In this document: one piece after another, positions 1-6,938 of the stretch
How positions within the stretch are numbered: position 1 is the first letter of the stretch
Layout: every line of letters starts with the position of its first letter
Assembly (NCBI GenBank): GCA_040756735.1
Contig: JBFLYC010000041.1
Span: 1 to 21,297 of the forward strand
DNA length: 21,297 nt
Direction: 5' to 3'
Origin: JBFLYC01 sp040756735
GTDB lineage: Bacteria; Bacillota; DSM-16504; Desulfitibacterales; Desulfitibacteraceae
Notes under the pieces: generated by a model
The model's input: the letters and a program-made list of their open reading frames with translations, nothing else
Told to the model about the DNA's origin: nothing
Database searches by the model: none
Translations under genes and position numbers: made by a program

Positions 1-176
1 TCACATCACCTGCCCAGTACCCTGCTATGTCCGTTATTTCTGATTGACCTGCTGCTGTTTGGACACCCTGCTCCTGAGCTTCTCCTGGTACTCAAAACAC
101 AAGTATGCATATGCATAAAGCAAAAAACCAAGAAAACAAGACTCCGCTCTTTTTTAATCCCAAACTCCCTTAACAA
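1..176 (-). pseudogene. 5' end of an SLH-protein gene (copy 1, decayed, cut by window edge)
   Basis: Read on the minus strand from a possible TTG start at 176, this gives a short hydrophobic leader, then after frame changes the linker and first SLH residues (…QSEITDIAGYWAGDV) up to the window edge. It is nearly identical to the region 2494-2670. Two frame errors are visible: an A run near 121 has six A where the second copy has seven, and both copies appear to lack one base just before the VPGEAQEQ linker, which is out of frame with the leader. The shared lesion suggests the gene was already broken before it was duplicated. It cannot encode a working protein as read. Confidence 0.6.
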
Positions 177-346
177 ATGTATCCCCCCACTTACCTTGCT
201 TCCATTTCAATATTCTCCTGGTAAAATTTAATCAAAGTGCATTGTCTATTAGATATACATCCCTGATCCTCAGCTTTGCTAACTGCGCTCCTCCTTTCAT
301 GTAAAAGCATTTTACTTATTGTAGCTTTGATGGCCTGAAAAAAAAT

Positions 347-364
347 ATCACCCATATGGGTGAT
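347..364 (-). terminator. Palindromic hairpin with T run (copy 1)
   Basis: ATCACCCATATGGGTGAT is a perfect 18-base palindrome. On the minus strand it is followed by a run of eight T after two bases, which is the form of an intrinsic terminator. The same hairpin with the same flanks recurs at 2851 and 14389. In each case it lies upstream of an SLH gene start, so it could end an upstream transcript or act inside the SLH leader. Confidence 0.6.
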
Positions 365-405
365 TTTCAGAATATGTATTGTTTTTTCACAGCATAAAGG
401 TGTTC

Positions 406-480
406 TTAAAGCCTGCTGAGCATAAACACCATTAAAATAGTTATAGTTATTATCACAACAGAATAGATTATGGGAGACAT
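406..480 (-). pseudogene. Truncated copy of the 29-aa membrane peptide gene
   Basis: The last 21 codons (IIYSVV…MLSRL) match the 29-aa gene at 3136-3225 almost exactly, with only silent or near-silent changes. The first eight codons and the ribosome binding site are gone, replaced at 473 by a REP-like palindrome. An ATG at 480 happens to be in frame, giving a possible 24-residue peptide, but I see no Shine-Dalgarno sequence before it. It is best read as a remnant whose partner 54-aa gene has also been lost. Confidence 0.6.
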
Positions 481-507
481 GGGGACAGGTCATTTGTCCC
501 TGTGTCC
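481..507. repeat. REP-like palindrome
   Basis: GGGACA at 482-487 pairs with TGTCCC at 495-500 across a seven-base loop, followed by a further TGTGTCC. It lies exactly at the edge of the duplicated block and truncates the peptide gene at 406-480. It resembles the GGGGACGGTTC-type elements at 6993, 13118 and 14533 but is a shorter variant. Confidence 0.45.
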
Positions 508-544
508 TTCCTATTACACTTTTTGATATACCTACCCTTGTCTC

Positions 545-1954
545 CTAATTTAGCAACAGCAAGTTCTTTTGGATATCTGCAATCGATACTAATTTTTCAC
601 TAAAACCCGACTTACTACATATCACAAAATATTCTTTTCTTGTTTTATTGTGCCAATCTACTTTTTTTACTTTTTCATTTAACTGATAATAAACATCTAC
701 ATCTACTGGCTTATTATGATACTTGCATTCACAAAAAAATATTTCCTTACTATCTTCATTAAAGCCTACAATATCAATTTCTTCTCTATTATCCCACCAT
801 TTCCCCATTTTCAGCACCTTGAAAAAGAACCGATTTTCATAGTTTAATTGCCAGATCTTTTCCATACACACTTTCTCATAAATATGACTCACGTGGTTGT
901 CTATAAAATTGCTTTTTATCTTTTCTACCACATGTTCAATATGCTCCATCTCAATATAGCTTCTGTAAGGATAGACAAATTTGAACCAGAATTCAATAAA
1001 ATTGTCTTTTAAGAAATAAAGTCCTTTTTTACTTTTTTCCAGATTTCTCTCTGTTATAGGGACCTGTCTTTCAATTAAGTCAAGATTTATTAAAGTATTT
1101 AAATATTTGGTTAAATTAGTTTGGGAAACTCCAAGAACTTTTGCAATATTGCCTAACTTGTGATTTCCCTGGGCAATGGTCTTTATTATAGAAAAGTAGC
1201 TTCCGATTTCAGAGACTTCCTTACCCAAAAGAAAAATCGGTTCCTCATATAAATAGCTCTGTTTTGAAAGAATATTTTTTGTTATACCAATATAAACATC
1301 CCCTAAATCTTGAAAAGCTTCAATATATTTCGGCACACCTCCTGTTACTGCATAGTATTCAATTAATTCTTCTTTATCTTTATCCTTATCCTTATCCTTA
1401 TCCTTAAAAAATTCTTTATAATGCAAAAAAGGAACCTGTGTCAATTTAATTTGACCTGTTCTTCTACCATACAAGGGGCTTGAGTAGGCCAGAGTCTGAC
1501 TTTCCATCATGTGAATCAATGAGCCACATAGAATAACCATAATATTTGTATCCTTTAATCTTTCATCCCATATTCTTTGAAATACTGATGGAAAGCTGCT
1601 ATTTGCCTTACCTAGATATTGAAACTCATCTATAATTAATATTTTTTTCTCATTACGTTTATAGTCTCTAAATGTTATAAATAAATCGTCCCAGGAAAAA
1701 TTTGCTCCGCTTCGCAATAGATTATTCCCAGTGTAATCAGCTAATATATTTTGCAAACTAGCTATATTTTCTCTTTCTGACTCTTCTGTGGCAAGAAAAT
1801 ATAAAGCTGCTTTTTGTTCAATAAATTTTTTAATTAATGAAGTTTTTCCTATTCTTCTTCTACCATATATTATGACTAATGAAGCGCCTTCTTTTTTAAA
1901 TTCGCCCTCAAGAAATGATAATTCTTTTTCCCTATTAACAAACATCTTGCTCAT
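545..1954 (-). CDS. DUF234-type ATPase (ATPase_2 / archaeal-type AAA family)
   Basis: This 469-aa protein has a P-loop GRRRIGKTSL at residues 31-40 and a Walker B KILIIDEF at 104-111. A winged-helix-like segment follows at about 262-300, and a C-terminal region carries EEID at 391-394 and ECK at 409-411, matching a PD-(D/E)xK nuclease fold. This is the layout of the ATPase_2 plus DUF234 family, widespread in bacteria and archaea, whose cellular role is not established. The ATG at 1954 is preceded by GAGGAGG at good spacing. Residues 184-194 are a Lys-Asp dipeptide run encoded by a hexanucleotide repeat, placed between the ATPase core and the winged helix. The gene is AT-rich and stands alone between a terminator and REP-like sequence, so it may be an independent arrival. 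Family assignment is firm; function is not known. Confidence 0.88.
   Translation of the reverse strand: MSKMFVNREKELSFLEGEFKKEGASLVIIYGRRRIGKTSLIKKFIEQKAALYFLATEESERENIASLQNILADYTGNNLLRSGANFSWDDLFITFRDYKRNEKKILIIDEFQYLGKANSSFPSVFQRIWDERLKDTNIMVILCGSLIHMMESQTLAYSSPLYGRRTGQIKLTQVPFLHYKEFFKDKDKDKDKDKEELIEYYAVTGGVPKYIEAFQDLGDVYIGITKNILSKQSYLYEEPIFLLGKEVSEIGSYFSIIKTIAQGNHKLGNIAKVLGVSQTNLTKYLNTLINLDLIERQVPITERNLEKSKKGLYFLKDNFIEFWFKFVYPYRSYIEMEHIEHVVEKIKSNFIDNHVSHIYEKVCMEKIWQLNYENRFFFKVLKMGKWWDNREEIDIVGFNEDSKEIFFCECKYHNKPVDVDVYYQLNEKVKKVDWHNKTRKEYFVICSKSGFSEKLVSIADIQKNLLLLN
1374..1403. repeat. Hexanucleotide tandem repeat (TTATCY) x5 within the ATPase gene
   Basis: Five six-base units, four identical and one with a T for C, encode an alternating Lys-Asp run on the minus strand. 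Because the unit is a multiple of three, slippage would change protein length by two residues per step without breaking the frame. Confidence 0.9.
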
Positions 1955-1988
1955 ACAAGCACCTCCTCTTTAAATTATTATAACCTAA

Positions 1989-2017
1989 ATTATAATAATT
2001 TAAAATATATAACTCAA
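1989..2017 (-). promoter_or_regulatory. Predicted sigma-A promoter of the DUF234 ATPase gene
   Basis: On the minus strand, TTGAGT (2012-2017) and a perfect TATAAT (1989-1994) are separated by 17 bases. Transcription would start near 1982, about 28 bases upstream of the ATG at 1954. The site lies between the terminator at 2026-2061 and the gene. The region is AT-rich, so chance matches are possible. Confidence 0.5.
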
Positions 2018-2025
2018 AAATAAAA

Positions 2026-2061
2026 AGACGCACCTCAAAACCAGAAGGGTGAGGTGTGTCT
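2026..2061 (-). terminator. Intrinsic terminator after the broken SLH gene
   Basis: AGACGCACCTCA and TGAGGTGTGTCT form a 12-bp stem with G-T pairs. On the minus strand the stem is followed by TTTTTATTTTT. It ends transcription from the SLH pseudogene and insulates the ATPase gene. Confidence 0.75.
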
Positions 2062-2064
2062 CTT

Positions 2065-2670
2065 ATGCTTAAAGCAGCCGTCAGGGTAACCGCCCATATA
2101 GCCAGCTTTTACTGCTGCACCTATCTACCCCTTGCTCCAGTCAGGAATACCGGCAGCATCGGTAAAATGATGGATATAACCCGGATTAGCTGCTAATCCT
2201 CTTATTTTGGATAGAATCACAGCCGCTTCTTGTCTGCTTATTGGATTATTTGGTTTCATGCTTCCATCTGGATGGCCGCCTATATAGCCTGCTGCTTTTG
2301 CTTTTCTAACAGCTCCTGCAAACCAGTCGCTGTCTGCAATATCAATAAACTCAATGGGCTCTTCTAATGTAAACCCAAAAGCTTTGTTTGTGAGTGTCAT
2401 GAATTCAGCCCGGGTAATTGCCTTGTTAGTGTTAGGTCTAAATGTGCCATCTGGATAGCCGGTGGCCAGGCCCCTATCCACCCAAATGGGTAATCACATC
2501 ACCTGCCCAGTACCCTGCTATGTCCGTTATTTCTGATTGACCTGCTGCTGTTTGGACACCCTGCTCCTGAGCTTCTCCTGGTACTCAAAACACAAGTATG
2601 CATATGCATAAAGCAAAAAAACCAAGAAAACAAGACTCCACTCTTTTTTAATCCCAAACTCCCTTAACAA
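2065..2670 (-). pseudogene. SLH-domain surface protein gene, broken (copy 2)
   Basis: The pieces read as a hydrophobic leader from a possible TTG start at 2670, a short linker, and three SLH motifs (…GLATGYPDGTFRP, …GYIGGHPDGSMKP, …GYMGGYPDGCF). Three lesions are visible: an apparent missing base before the VPGEAQEQ linker near 2584; one extra G in the run at 2488-2490, which puts ITHL and VDRGLATG in different frames; and a TAG at 2125-2127 where the paralogue at 12398 has Gln. The third SLH motif then runs into the terminator after PDGCFK. The longest open piece (2125-2481) could be read from a GTG but has no ribosome binding site and lacks a signal peptide. The intact ancestor would have been an exported, wall-anchored protein or the SLH part of one. 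Confidence 0.75.
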
Positions 2671-2850
2671 ATGTATCCCCCCACTCAACCTTTTTTCATT
2701 TCAATATTCTCCTAGATTCTCCAAGGAAAATTGAATCAATGTGTATTATCAATTAGATATACATCCCTGATCCTCAGCTTTGCTAACTGCGCTCCTCCTT
2801 TCATGTAAAAGCATTTTACTTATTGTAGCTTTGATGGCCTGAAAAAAAAT

Positions 2851-2868
2851 ACCACCCATATGGGTGAT
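2851..2868 (-). terminator. Palindromic hairpin with T run (copy 2)
   Basis: ACCACCCATATGGGTGAT is the same hairpin as at 347 with one mismatch in the stem. On the minus strand it is followed by a T run. It lies about 80 bases after the stop of the 54-aa gene, where it would serve as that gene's terminator, and upstream of the SLH pseudogene. Confidence 0.6.
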
Positions 2869-2949
2869 TTTCAGAATATGTATTGTTTTTTCAGGTTATA
2901 AAGGTGTAAGGGAACAGAAATGTATGAAAAGTAGGCTTTATGATAGAAT

Positions 2950-3114
2950 TTAATGATTTTTTGGCAATAAATTTTTAATAATTTCCTGCAAATTCTCCAG
3001 ACTTGTAAAGCTTATTTTTCTTCCTGTTTGAATATGTTCAATATGTCCTACACATTGGTTTTCATCTTCTTTCCAAACTCTAATTAAAAAAGATACTGAT
3101 TGGTCTGTGTTCAT
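2950..3114 (-). CDS. Small conserved protein, 54 aa, paralogue of the 66-aa protein at 8587
   Basis: The frame encodes 54 residues beginning MNTDQSVSFLIRVWKED, with AAGGAGG ten bases before the ATG. Its core aligns residue by residue with the 66-aa protein at 8587-8787: SFLIR(V/I)W(K/R)E, then G(H/Q)IEHIQ(T/S)G(R/Q)K(I/L)SFT, then a helical (E)NLQ(E/A)I tail. The match at two loci with amino-acid-level conservation shows it is a real gene. The FLIR-W…G-IEHIQSG-…F pattern is one I have loosely met in short hypothetical proteins of anaerobic bacteria; no function is known to me. It follows the 29-aa membrane peptide gene by 21 bases, so the two are probably co-transcribed. The whole gene is missing from duplication copy 1. 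Confidence 0.75.
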   Translation of the reverse strand: MNTDQSVSFLIRVWKEDENQCVGHIEHIQTGRKISFTSLENLQEIIKNLLPKNH

Positions 3115-3135
3115 GAAGTACCTGCCTCCTTTTTC

Positions 3136-3225
3136 TTAAAGCCTGCTGAGCATAAACACCATTAAAATAGTTATAGTTATTATAACAACAGAATAGATTA
3201 TGATTTTTCTGCTTCGCTCATCCAT
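3136..3225 (-). CDS. 29-aa single-pass membrane peptide
   Basis: ATG at 3225 is preceded by AGGGGAGAT at good spacing. The product starts MDERSRKII, a charged stretch, and then forms one continuous hydrophobic helix (about residues 8-26) ending MLSRL, so it should sit in the membrane with a positively charged N-terminus inside. It lies 72 bases after the LuxR-type gene and 21 bases before the 54-aa gene, on the same strand. A 5'-truncated copy is at 406-480, where the hydrophobic codons are kept with few changes. Possible roles such as anchor or partner of a regulator are guesses. Confidence 0.6.
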   Translation of the reverse strand: MDERSRKIIIYSVVIITITILMVFMLSRL

Positions 3226-3295
3226 ATATTTATCTCCCCTTTTATTGAGCCAACCGCTTTTTAATTAAAATATTTGCATTTTCTGTAATTATGTC

Positions 3296-3315
3296 AATCA
3301 CCCTTTCGGGTGATT
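3296..3315. other. Hairpin overlapping the LuxR stop codon, same arms as the SLH-leader palindrome
   Basis: AATCACCC and GGGTGATT flank a four-base loop (GAAA on the minus strand, a stable tetraloop type). The right arm contains the TGA stop of the regulator gene, so its last residues NHPKG are written in the hairpin. The arms are identical to those of the palindrome at 347, 2851 and 14389. No T run follows on the minus strand, so it may be a weak terminator or a transcript-stabilising end. Confidence 0.5.
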
Positions 3316-4710
3316 TTCTTTATTCCCAAGAACTATGGACATGAGTTCCCGCCTGGTGCTGACCTGCAGCTTATAATAAATATTTTTGATATGAGTCTTA
3401 AGAGTATTTTCACTCACATATAGTTGCGCTGCTATCTGCTTGTTGGTAAACCCCTGGAGTAATAGTTCTACTATTTCCATTTCTCTTGCTGTAAGTGCAT
3501 GGGCCCCAAAAACACTTTCAAAAAGTTCCATGTTGGTTTTTGGATAATTGGCTTCCTCGTTTTTGCTGCTGTTATAAAAAGCGTCTATTTTGTTAAACAT
3601 CCATGGTATGATTAAAAAAGTCAAAAAAATTGCTGATAAAGCAAACATTGCAGTAAACAAATGGTATCTTTCTCCAATAATCATGAGCTGCTCACCTAAA
3701 AGTCCTCCAGTCAGAATAGCGCCTACCATGGCTGCTATACCAAAACCAAATGTTTTAATAGGAGACCGGTTTATTACAGAAATATCCCCTAGAATTGTGA
3801 AAAAGAAAAGATCTAAAAAGGCAAATGAAGATTGAATTAAAGTTTCTATCAGGAAAAATCCTCGAAGGGTATTATGCAGCAGAGAAAATGATATAAATGC
3901 TAGTCCCATAAAAGACACTCCCATATAAACCGGCAGCTGTTTTTGGAGAACATTACCATAGCGCCACATGACTGCCAAGACAGCTATATACGGTAGAGGT
4001 CTATAAAAAACTGCAATATCTTCGTATTTTATCAAAGACGGGTACATTACCTGATACATGAACCCACCATTTATATATAGACCAAAAATCAACAGACATG
4101 TAATAAAGATCAATACTCCTGGGAAAACTTGAATTTCTTCTCTTTTATTATTTTTACTATTGTTTTTTTGAATATCTTGAAAGTCTATCCTGGTCAAAAA
4201 CATGGAAACCTTAAAAGACCCAGCCAGGAACAACAAGGCTATAAAATACACTAGTTGCAACTGCAGGATAGTAAGAAAGATGCTTAAAAAAACATATATT
4301 ACGTTGGAAATAATTATAGTCAAGGCCATGTGCTTCAACCTGCTTTTCATATCAATACCAAATGTAAAAGGATAGCTCCAACCCAGGACAAACATTGCTG
4401 AAGAAAAACCAATAAGAGCATAGATGAAGGGCCAAAATATTAGCGGCATGAAGAATACCAGAAGGCTTAGAGCTAGTGAAAAACCACCTCCATAAAGAAG
4501 AAGGCTTCTCCAGTGCTCGGCTCTTTTTACCATTATTCCAAGGACTAACAGCCCTAGCGCATGGGAAAATATGTAGATTGTTGGTATTGATATATCAGCT
4601 TCAAAGGAAGTAATGCAAGCATACATGATAGGCCCGTTAAAGGGAACAGACAACAACCAGCCAAAATACAGCCCTATGGACAAGACAATATACTTCTGAA
4701 CTTTATCCAA
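3298..4710 (-). CDS. Membrane-embedded LuxR-type transcription regulator
   Basis: The 470-aa product has about ten to twelve hydrophobic segments over residues 8-380, resembling a major-facilitator-like membrane domain. A cytosolic linker and a C-terminal LuxR/GerE helix-turn-helix follow at about 403-460 (LTAREMEIVELLLQG, then NKQIAAQLYVSENTLKTHI). Membrane-anchored LuxR regulators of this layout are common in Eggerthella-like Actinobacteria and occur in Clostridia; they are thought to sense something at the membrane, but ligands are mostly unknown. A GTG at 4719 lies inside the ribosome binding site AGGAGGTGG, so I prefer TTG at 4710, eight bases after AGGAGG. It lies 72 bases after the 97-aa gene and upstream of the two small genes and an SLH locus, which are its likeliest local targets. 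Confidence 0.85.
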   Translation of the reverse strand: MDKVQKYIVLSIGLYFGWLLSVPFNGPIMYACITSFEADISIPTIYIFSHALGLLVLGIMVKRAEHWRSLLLYGGGFSLALSLLVFFMPLIFWPFIYALIGFSSAMFVLGWSYPFTFGIDMKSRLKHMALTIIISNVIYVFLSIFLTILQLQLVYFIALLFLAGSFKVSMFLTRIDFQDIQKNNSKNNKREEIQVFPGVLIFITCLLIFGLYINGGFMYQVMYPSLIKYEDIAVFYRPLPYIAVLAVMWRYGNVLQKQLPVYMGVSFMGLAFISFSLLHNTLRGFFLIETLIQSSFAFLDLFFFTILGDISVINRSPIKTFGFGIAAMVGAILTGGLLGEQLMIIGERYHLFTAMFALSAIFLTFLIIPWMFNKIDAFYNSSKNEEANYPKTNMELFESVFGAHALTAREMEIVELLLQGFTNKQIAAQLYVSENTLKTHIKNIYYKLQVSTRRELMSIVLGNKENHPKG

Positions 4711-4782
4711 GGAAGCCACCTCCTAATTTTTCAGCTTCCAATTTAGCCACGGTGGAAACAATTGTCGTGCTGACGTTTAAAT

Positions 4783-5076
4783 TTAATAATAGTAAGTTTT
4801 CTGCCAAATTTCTTTAAGAGTAGAAAGCAGTTCTTCAACATTGGACTCTGTGTCAATGGTTCCAGTATAACTGCCGTTTTTTGTAATGATCTCAAGTTCT
4901 ACTACCCTTGAACCCCTTTTAAATATGTTTACTGAGATCAAATCTTCAGGTCTAATATTAATCTTGTTAAGTTCGCTGTTTTCTTTTGGTATCAGGGATA
5001 TCTGATTCTGGAAAATAACAAGACTATACAGCTGAGTTTTGAAAAAACCTGATTTGAGTTTAATATCAATTGTCAC
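4783..5076 (-). CDS. Conserved 97-aa protein of unknown function
   Basis: The product begins (GTG) VTIDIKLKSGFFKTQLYSLV and reads as alternating beta strands with one C-terminal helix (VEELLSTLKEIWQKTYY), which resembles a small PH-like fold, though that is inference. GTG at 5076 is preceded by AGAGGTGG at good spacing; the GTG at 5085 is inside that binding site. A decayed second copy is at 6804-6938, sharing the IKLKS-F-TQ, ISLIP and LNKI motifs, which confirms this is a coding family. It probably shares a transcript with the LuxR-type gene downstream. Divergent from the 511-aa HTH gene, with a palindromic operator between them, so these genes are probably co-regulated. Confidence 0.7.
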   Translation of the reverse strand: MTIDIKLKSGFFKTQLYSLVIFQNQISLIPKENSELNKINIRPEDLISVNIFKRGSRVVELEIITKNGSYTGTIDTESNVEELLSTLKEIWQKTYYY

Positions 5077-5133
5077 AAAGACCACCTCTAAATTAATTCT
5101 ATCAGCCTCATTCCCGTTGAAAATACCTTTAGG

Positions 5134-5174
5134 GTATTTGGCATTGCCAAATACGTGACACGACTTGTGCCAAA
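5134..5174. promoter_or_regulatory. Paired palindromic operator between divergent genes
   Basis: A perfect inverted repeat with ten-base arms GTATTTGGCA / TGCCAAATAC around a single T (5134-5154) is followed by TGACAC…GTGCCAAA (5157-5174), an imperfect second site with the same TGCCAAA half. It sits just upstream of the predicted promoter of the 511-aa gene. The same two-part arrangement recurs at 6935-6975. A DNA-binding dimer with a TTTGGCA half-site is the natural reader; the 511-aa HTH protein is one candidate. Confidence 0.7.
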
Positions 5175-5178
5175 TCTA

Positions 5179-5207
5179 TTGCCCGGTTATTTGACAAATG
5201 ATATGAT
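5179..5207 (+). promoter_or_regulatory. Predicted sigma-A promoter of the 511-aa HTH gene
   Basis: TTGCCC (5179-5184) and TATGAT (5202-5207) are 17 bases apart. The start point would fall close to 5213, giving a very short leader before the AGAGGTGG binding site. The operator ends five bases upstream of the -35 box. Confidence 0.45.
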
Positions 5208-5228
5208 TAAATTTAAGAGGTGGAACAA

Positions 5229-6764
5229 ATGAAATTTAATGAAAAACTTAATCTTCTGATGAATATTACCAATACGGCAAACAGCGTTTTCGCCAGAAAT
5301 ATTTCACTTGATCCTTCATTTGTGAGCCGTTTACGCCGGGGGAGACGCACTCCTGCTAAAAATGAGAATTACATAAAGGCAATGGCCGCATATTTTGCCA
5401 AAAATTGCAGTGCAGATTATCAAAAGACCGTACTGCTTAAGACCATCAAAACCACCTCAGGATTTCTGCCGGAAAGCAGTGAATCTATAGCAGACCTTAT
5501 ACATAAATGGCTGTCGGAAGGCGAAGCAGAAAACTCAAAACCCATTGAAAATTTTCTTGAGGGTTTTAGAAACTTCAAGTTTAAAAAAGCACCGCAAGCT
5601 GCAGCCCTTGATGTTTCAATGATGGACAAGAGCGCAGCCTCTGACAGCCAAGTATTGTATGGTATAGAGGGTAAGCAAAATGCGGTTATCACCTTTTTAT
5701 CCCTTGTATTAAAAAGCAAAAACCCTCAAACCCTGCTTTTACACAGCGATGAGGACATGGAGTGGCTAACCGGCAACCATGAGTTTACAGCAAAATGGGC
5801 AGCGCTTTTATCCCAGGTGATAATGCGCGGCAACAAGATAAAAATAATCCACACTGTAAACCGCAGCCTTGATGAAATGCTCTCCGCAATTAAACAGTGG
5901 GTGCCAATTTATATGACTGGTACTATAGAACCATACTACTACCCAAAAACTCGCGACGGGGTATTTAGACGGACATTGTTTATTGCCCCGGATACTGCCG
6001 CCGTGATTTCAACCTCTATAGGAAATGAAACAAAAAATGCAGCTAATTTTCTTTTAACCGATAAACGTACCATTATGGCGCTTATTGCGGAATATAACGA
6101 CTTTCTTGCCCTCTGCCGTCCACTTATGCGTATATTTACACCTTTTAGTAAAAGTGAGTATTTAGCCGTTCTCTCAGAATTTGAGAATGAAGGAGCCAAT
6201 AGGTTTGTCAAGACAGATGCACTTTCAAGTATAACCATGCCTATAGATGTAGCAGAAAGCATCCATTCACGCATGGAAAATAGTGCAAAAGACCAACTGC
6301 TATTCTTTCATCAAATGCGCATAATAAACTTTGAAAACAGCTTACAAAAATATAGTTTTACTGAGATAATCACCATACCAAATCTAGAGAGTATCCAAAA
6401 TGGAAAAGTAATGATCAACTTTTCCGATCTGCTTGGCGATACCCCGTTTTTCTATACACCCAGAGAAATCAGCAAACATATTCAAAATATTATCAGGCTG
6501 CTTCAAACCTTTGATAATTATAATGTATATCTTGCCAACAACCAGGATTTAGCGGGTTGTATGCTCTATGTCAAAGAGGATGTAGGAGTACTCATTGGAA
6601 AGACTTCTATACCATCTGTCATATTTGCTATAAATGAAAGCAATATGACAGCCGCATTTTGGGATTATATGAATATTATGATAAACAAGGCGCCAAAGGG
6701 CGAAATTCAAAGAAAACGGACTATTGCTAGGCTTGAAGCAGTTCTTAAAAAATTAAAAGATTAA
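5229..6764 (+). CDS. 511-aa protein with N-terminal lambda-repressor-like helix-turn-helix
   Basis: Residues 5-45 form an HTH of the Cro/C1 type (MNITNTANSVFARNISLD, then PSFVSRLRRGRRTPAKN), with a basic recognition region. The remaining ~460 residues match no domain I can name; they contain no membrane segment or obvious nucleotide-binding loop and look like a large mixed alpha/beta sensor domain. A GTG at 5220 overlaps the binding site AGAGGTGG, so ATG at 5229 is the better start. Divergent from the 97-aa gene across a double palindrome, which is the classic position for an autoregulator. No other gene follows on its strand. The helix-turn-helix call is secure; the ligand and the targets are not known. 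Confidence 0.8.
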   Translation: MKFNEKLNLLMNITNTANSVFARNISLDPSFVSRLRRGRRTPAKNENYIKAMAAYFAKNCSADYQKTVLLKTIKTTSGFLPESSESIADLIHKWLSEGEAENSKPIENFLEGFRNFKFKKAPQAAALDVSMMDKSAASDSQVLYGIEGKQNAVITFLSLVLKSKNPQTLLLHSDEDMEWLTGNHEFTAKWAALLSQVIMRGNKIKIIHTVNRSLDEMLSAIKQWVPIYMTGTIEPYYYPKTRDGVFRRTLFIAPDTAAVISTSIGNETKNAANFLLTDKRTIMALIAEYNDFLALCRPLMRIFTPFSKSEYLAVLSEFENEGANRFVKTDALSSITMPIDVAESIHSRMENSAKDQLLFFHQMRIINFENSLQKYSFTEIITIPNLESIQNGKVMINFSDLLGDTPFFYTPREISKHIQNIIRLLQTFDNYNVYLANNQDLAGCMLYVKEDVGVLIGKTSIPSVIFAINESNMTAAFWDYMNIMINKAPKGEIQRKRTIARLEAVLKKLKD

Positions 6765-6803
6765 TCCATAGATACTCCCCTTACTTCCTAATTTAATAAG
6801 TTT

Positions 6804-6938
6804 TCAATCTTTATTATTTATAATAATCTTGTTAAGTTGACTATCCCCACTTGGAATTAGGGTTATTTGTTTTTTTGAAATATTAAGAATAAAATGCTGC
6901 GTTTCAAGGAAGTCTGATTTGAGTTTTATATAGGAGAT
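6804..6938 (-). pseudogene. Remnant of a second copy of the 97-aa gene
   Basis: Translated on the minus strand, the 44 codons from 6938 include IKLKSDFLETQHFIL, then KQITLIP and SQLNKI before a TGA. These align with IKLKSGFFKTQLYSLV, NQISLIP and SELNKI of the 97-aa protein at 4783-5076. The start codon and ribosome binding site are lost and the second half of the protein is missing. The operator upstream (6935-6975) is kept, so gene and control region were duplicated together and only the control region stayed intact. Confidence 0.75.

Larger units (their letters stand above)
1..472. repeat. Segmental duplication, copy 1
   Basis: This stretch matches 2494-3202 in the same orientation with high identity. 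It covers the SLH 5' end, a palindromic hairpin and a remnant of a 29-aa membrane peptide gene. Relative to copy 2 it lacks exactly 226 bases (2908-3133 of copy 2), which carry the 54-aa gene. The match stops at 472, where a GGGACA…TGTCCC palindrome begins. The gene-free part 177-405 holds only this leader sequence and the hairpin at 347-364. Confidence 0.85.
2494..3202. repeat. Segmental duplication, copy 2
   Basis: This matches 1-472 in direct orientation. It is longer by 226 bases (2908-3133), the part carrying the 54-aa gene and its ribosome binding site. The left boundary is also the first base of the window, so the true extent of the repeat to the left of copy 1 cannot be seen. Confidence 0.85.

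Noticed and set aside
347..420. Cyclic-di-GMP or other known riboswitch in the SLH leaders
   Set aside because: The conserved bases do not match the known cores I can recall; the palindrome is a simple hairpin with a T run. Reported only as an unassigned leader module.
191..493. 100-codon open frame on the minus strand
   Set aside because: It runs across duplicated non-coding leader and hairpin in a frame different from the conserved peptide remnant at 406-480, and has no binding site.
5134..5174. Sigma-54 promoter (TGGCAC…)
   Set aside because: The TGGCA core looks tempting, but no TTGC element lies at the required distance, and the sequence is a symmetric double palindrome.
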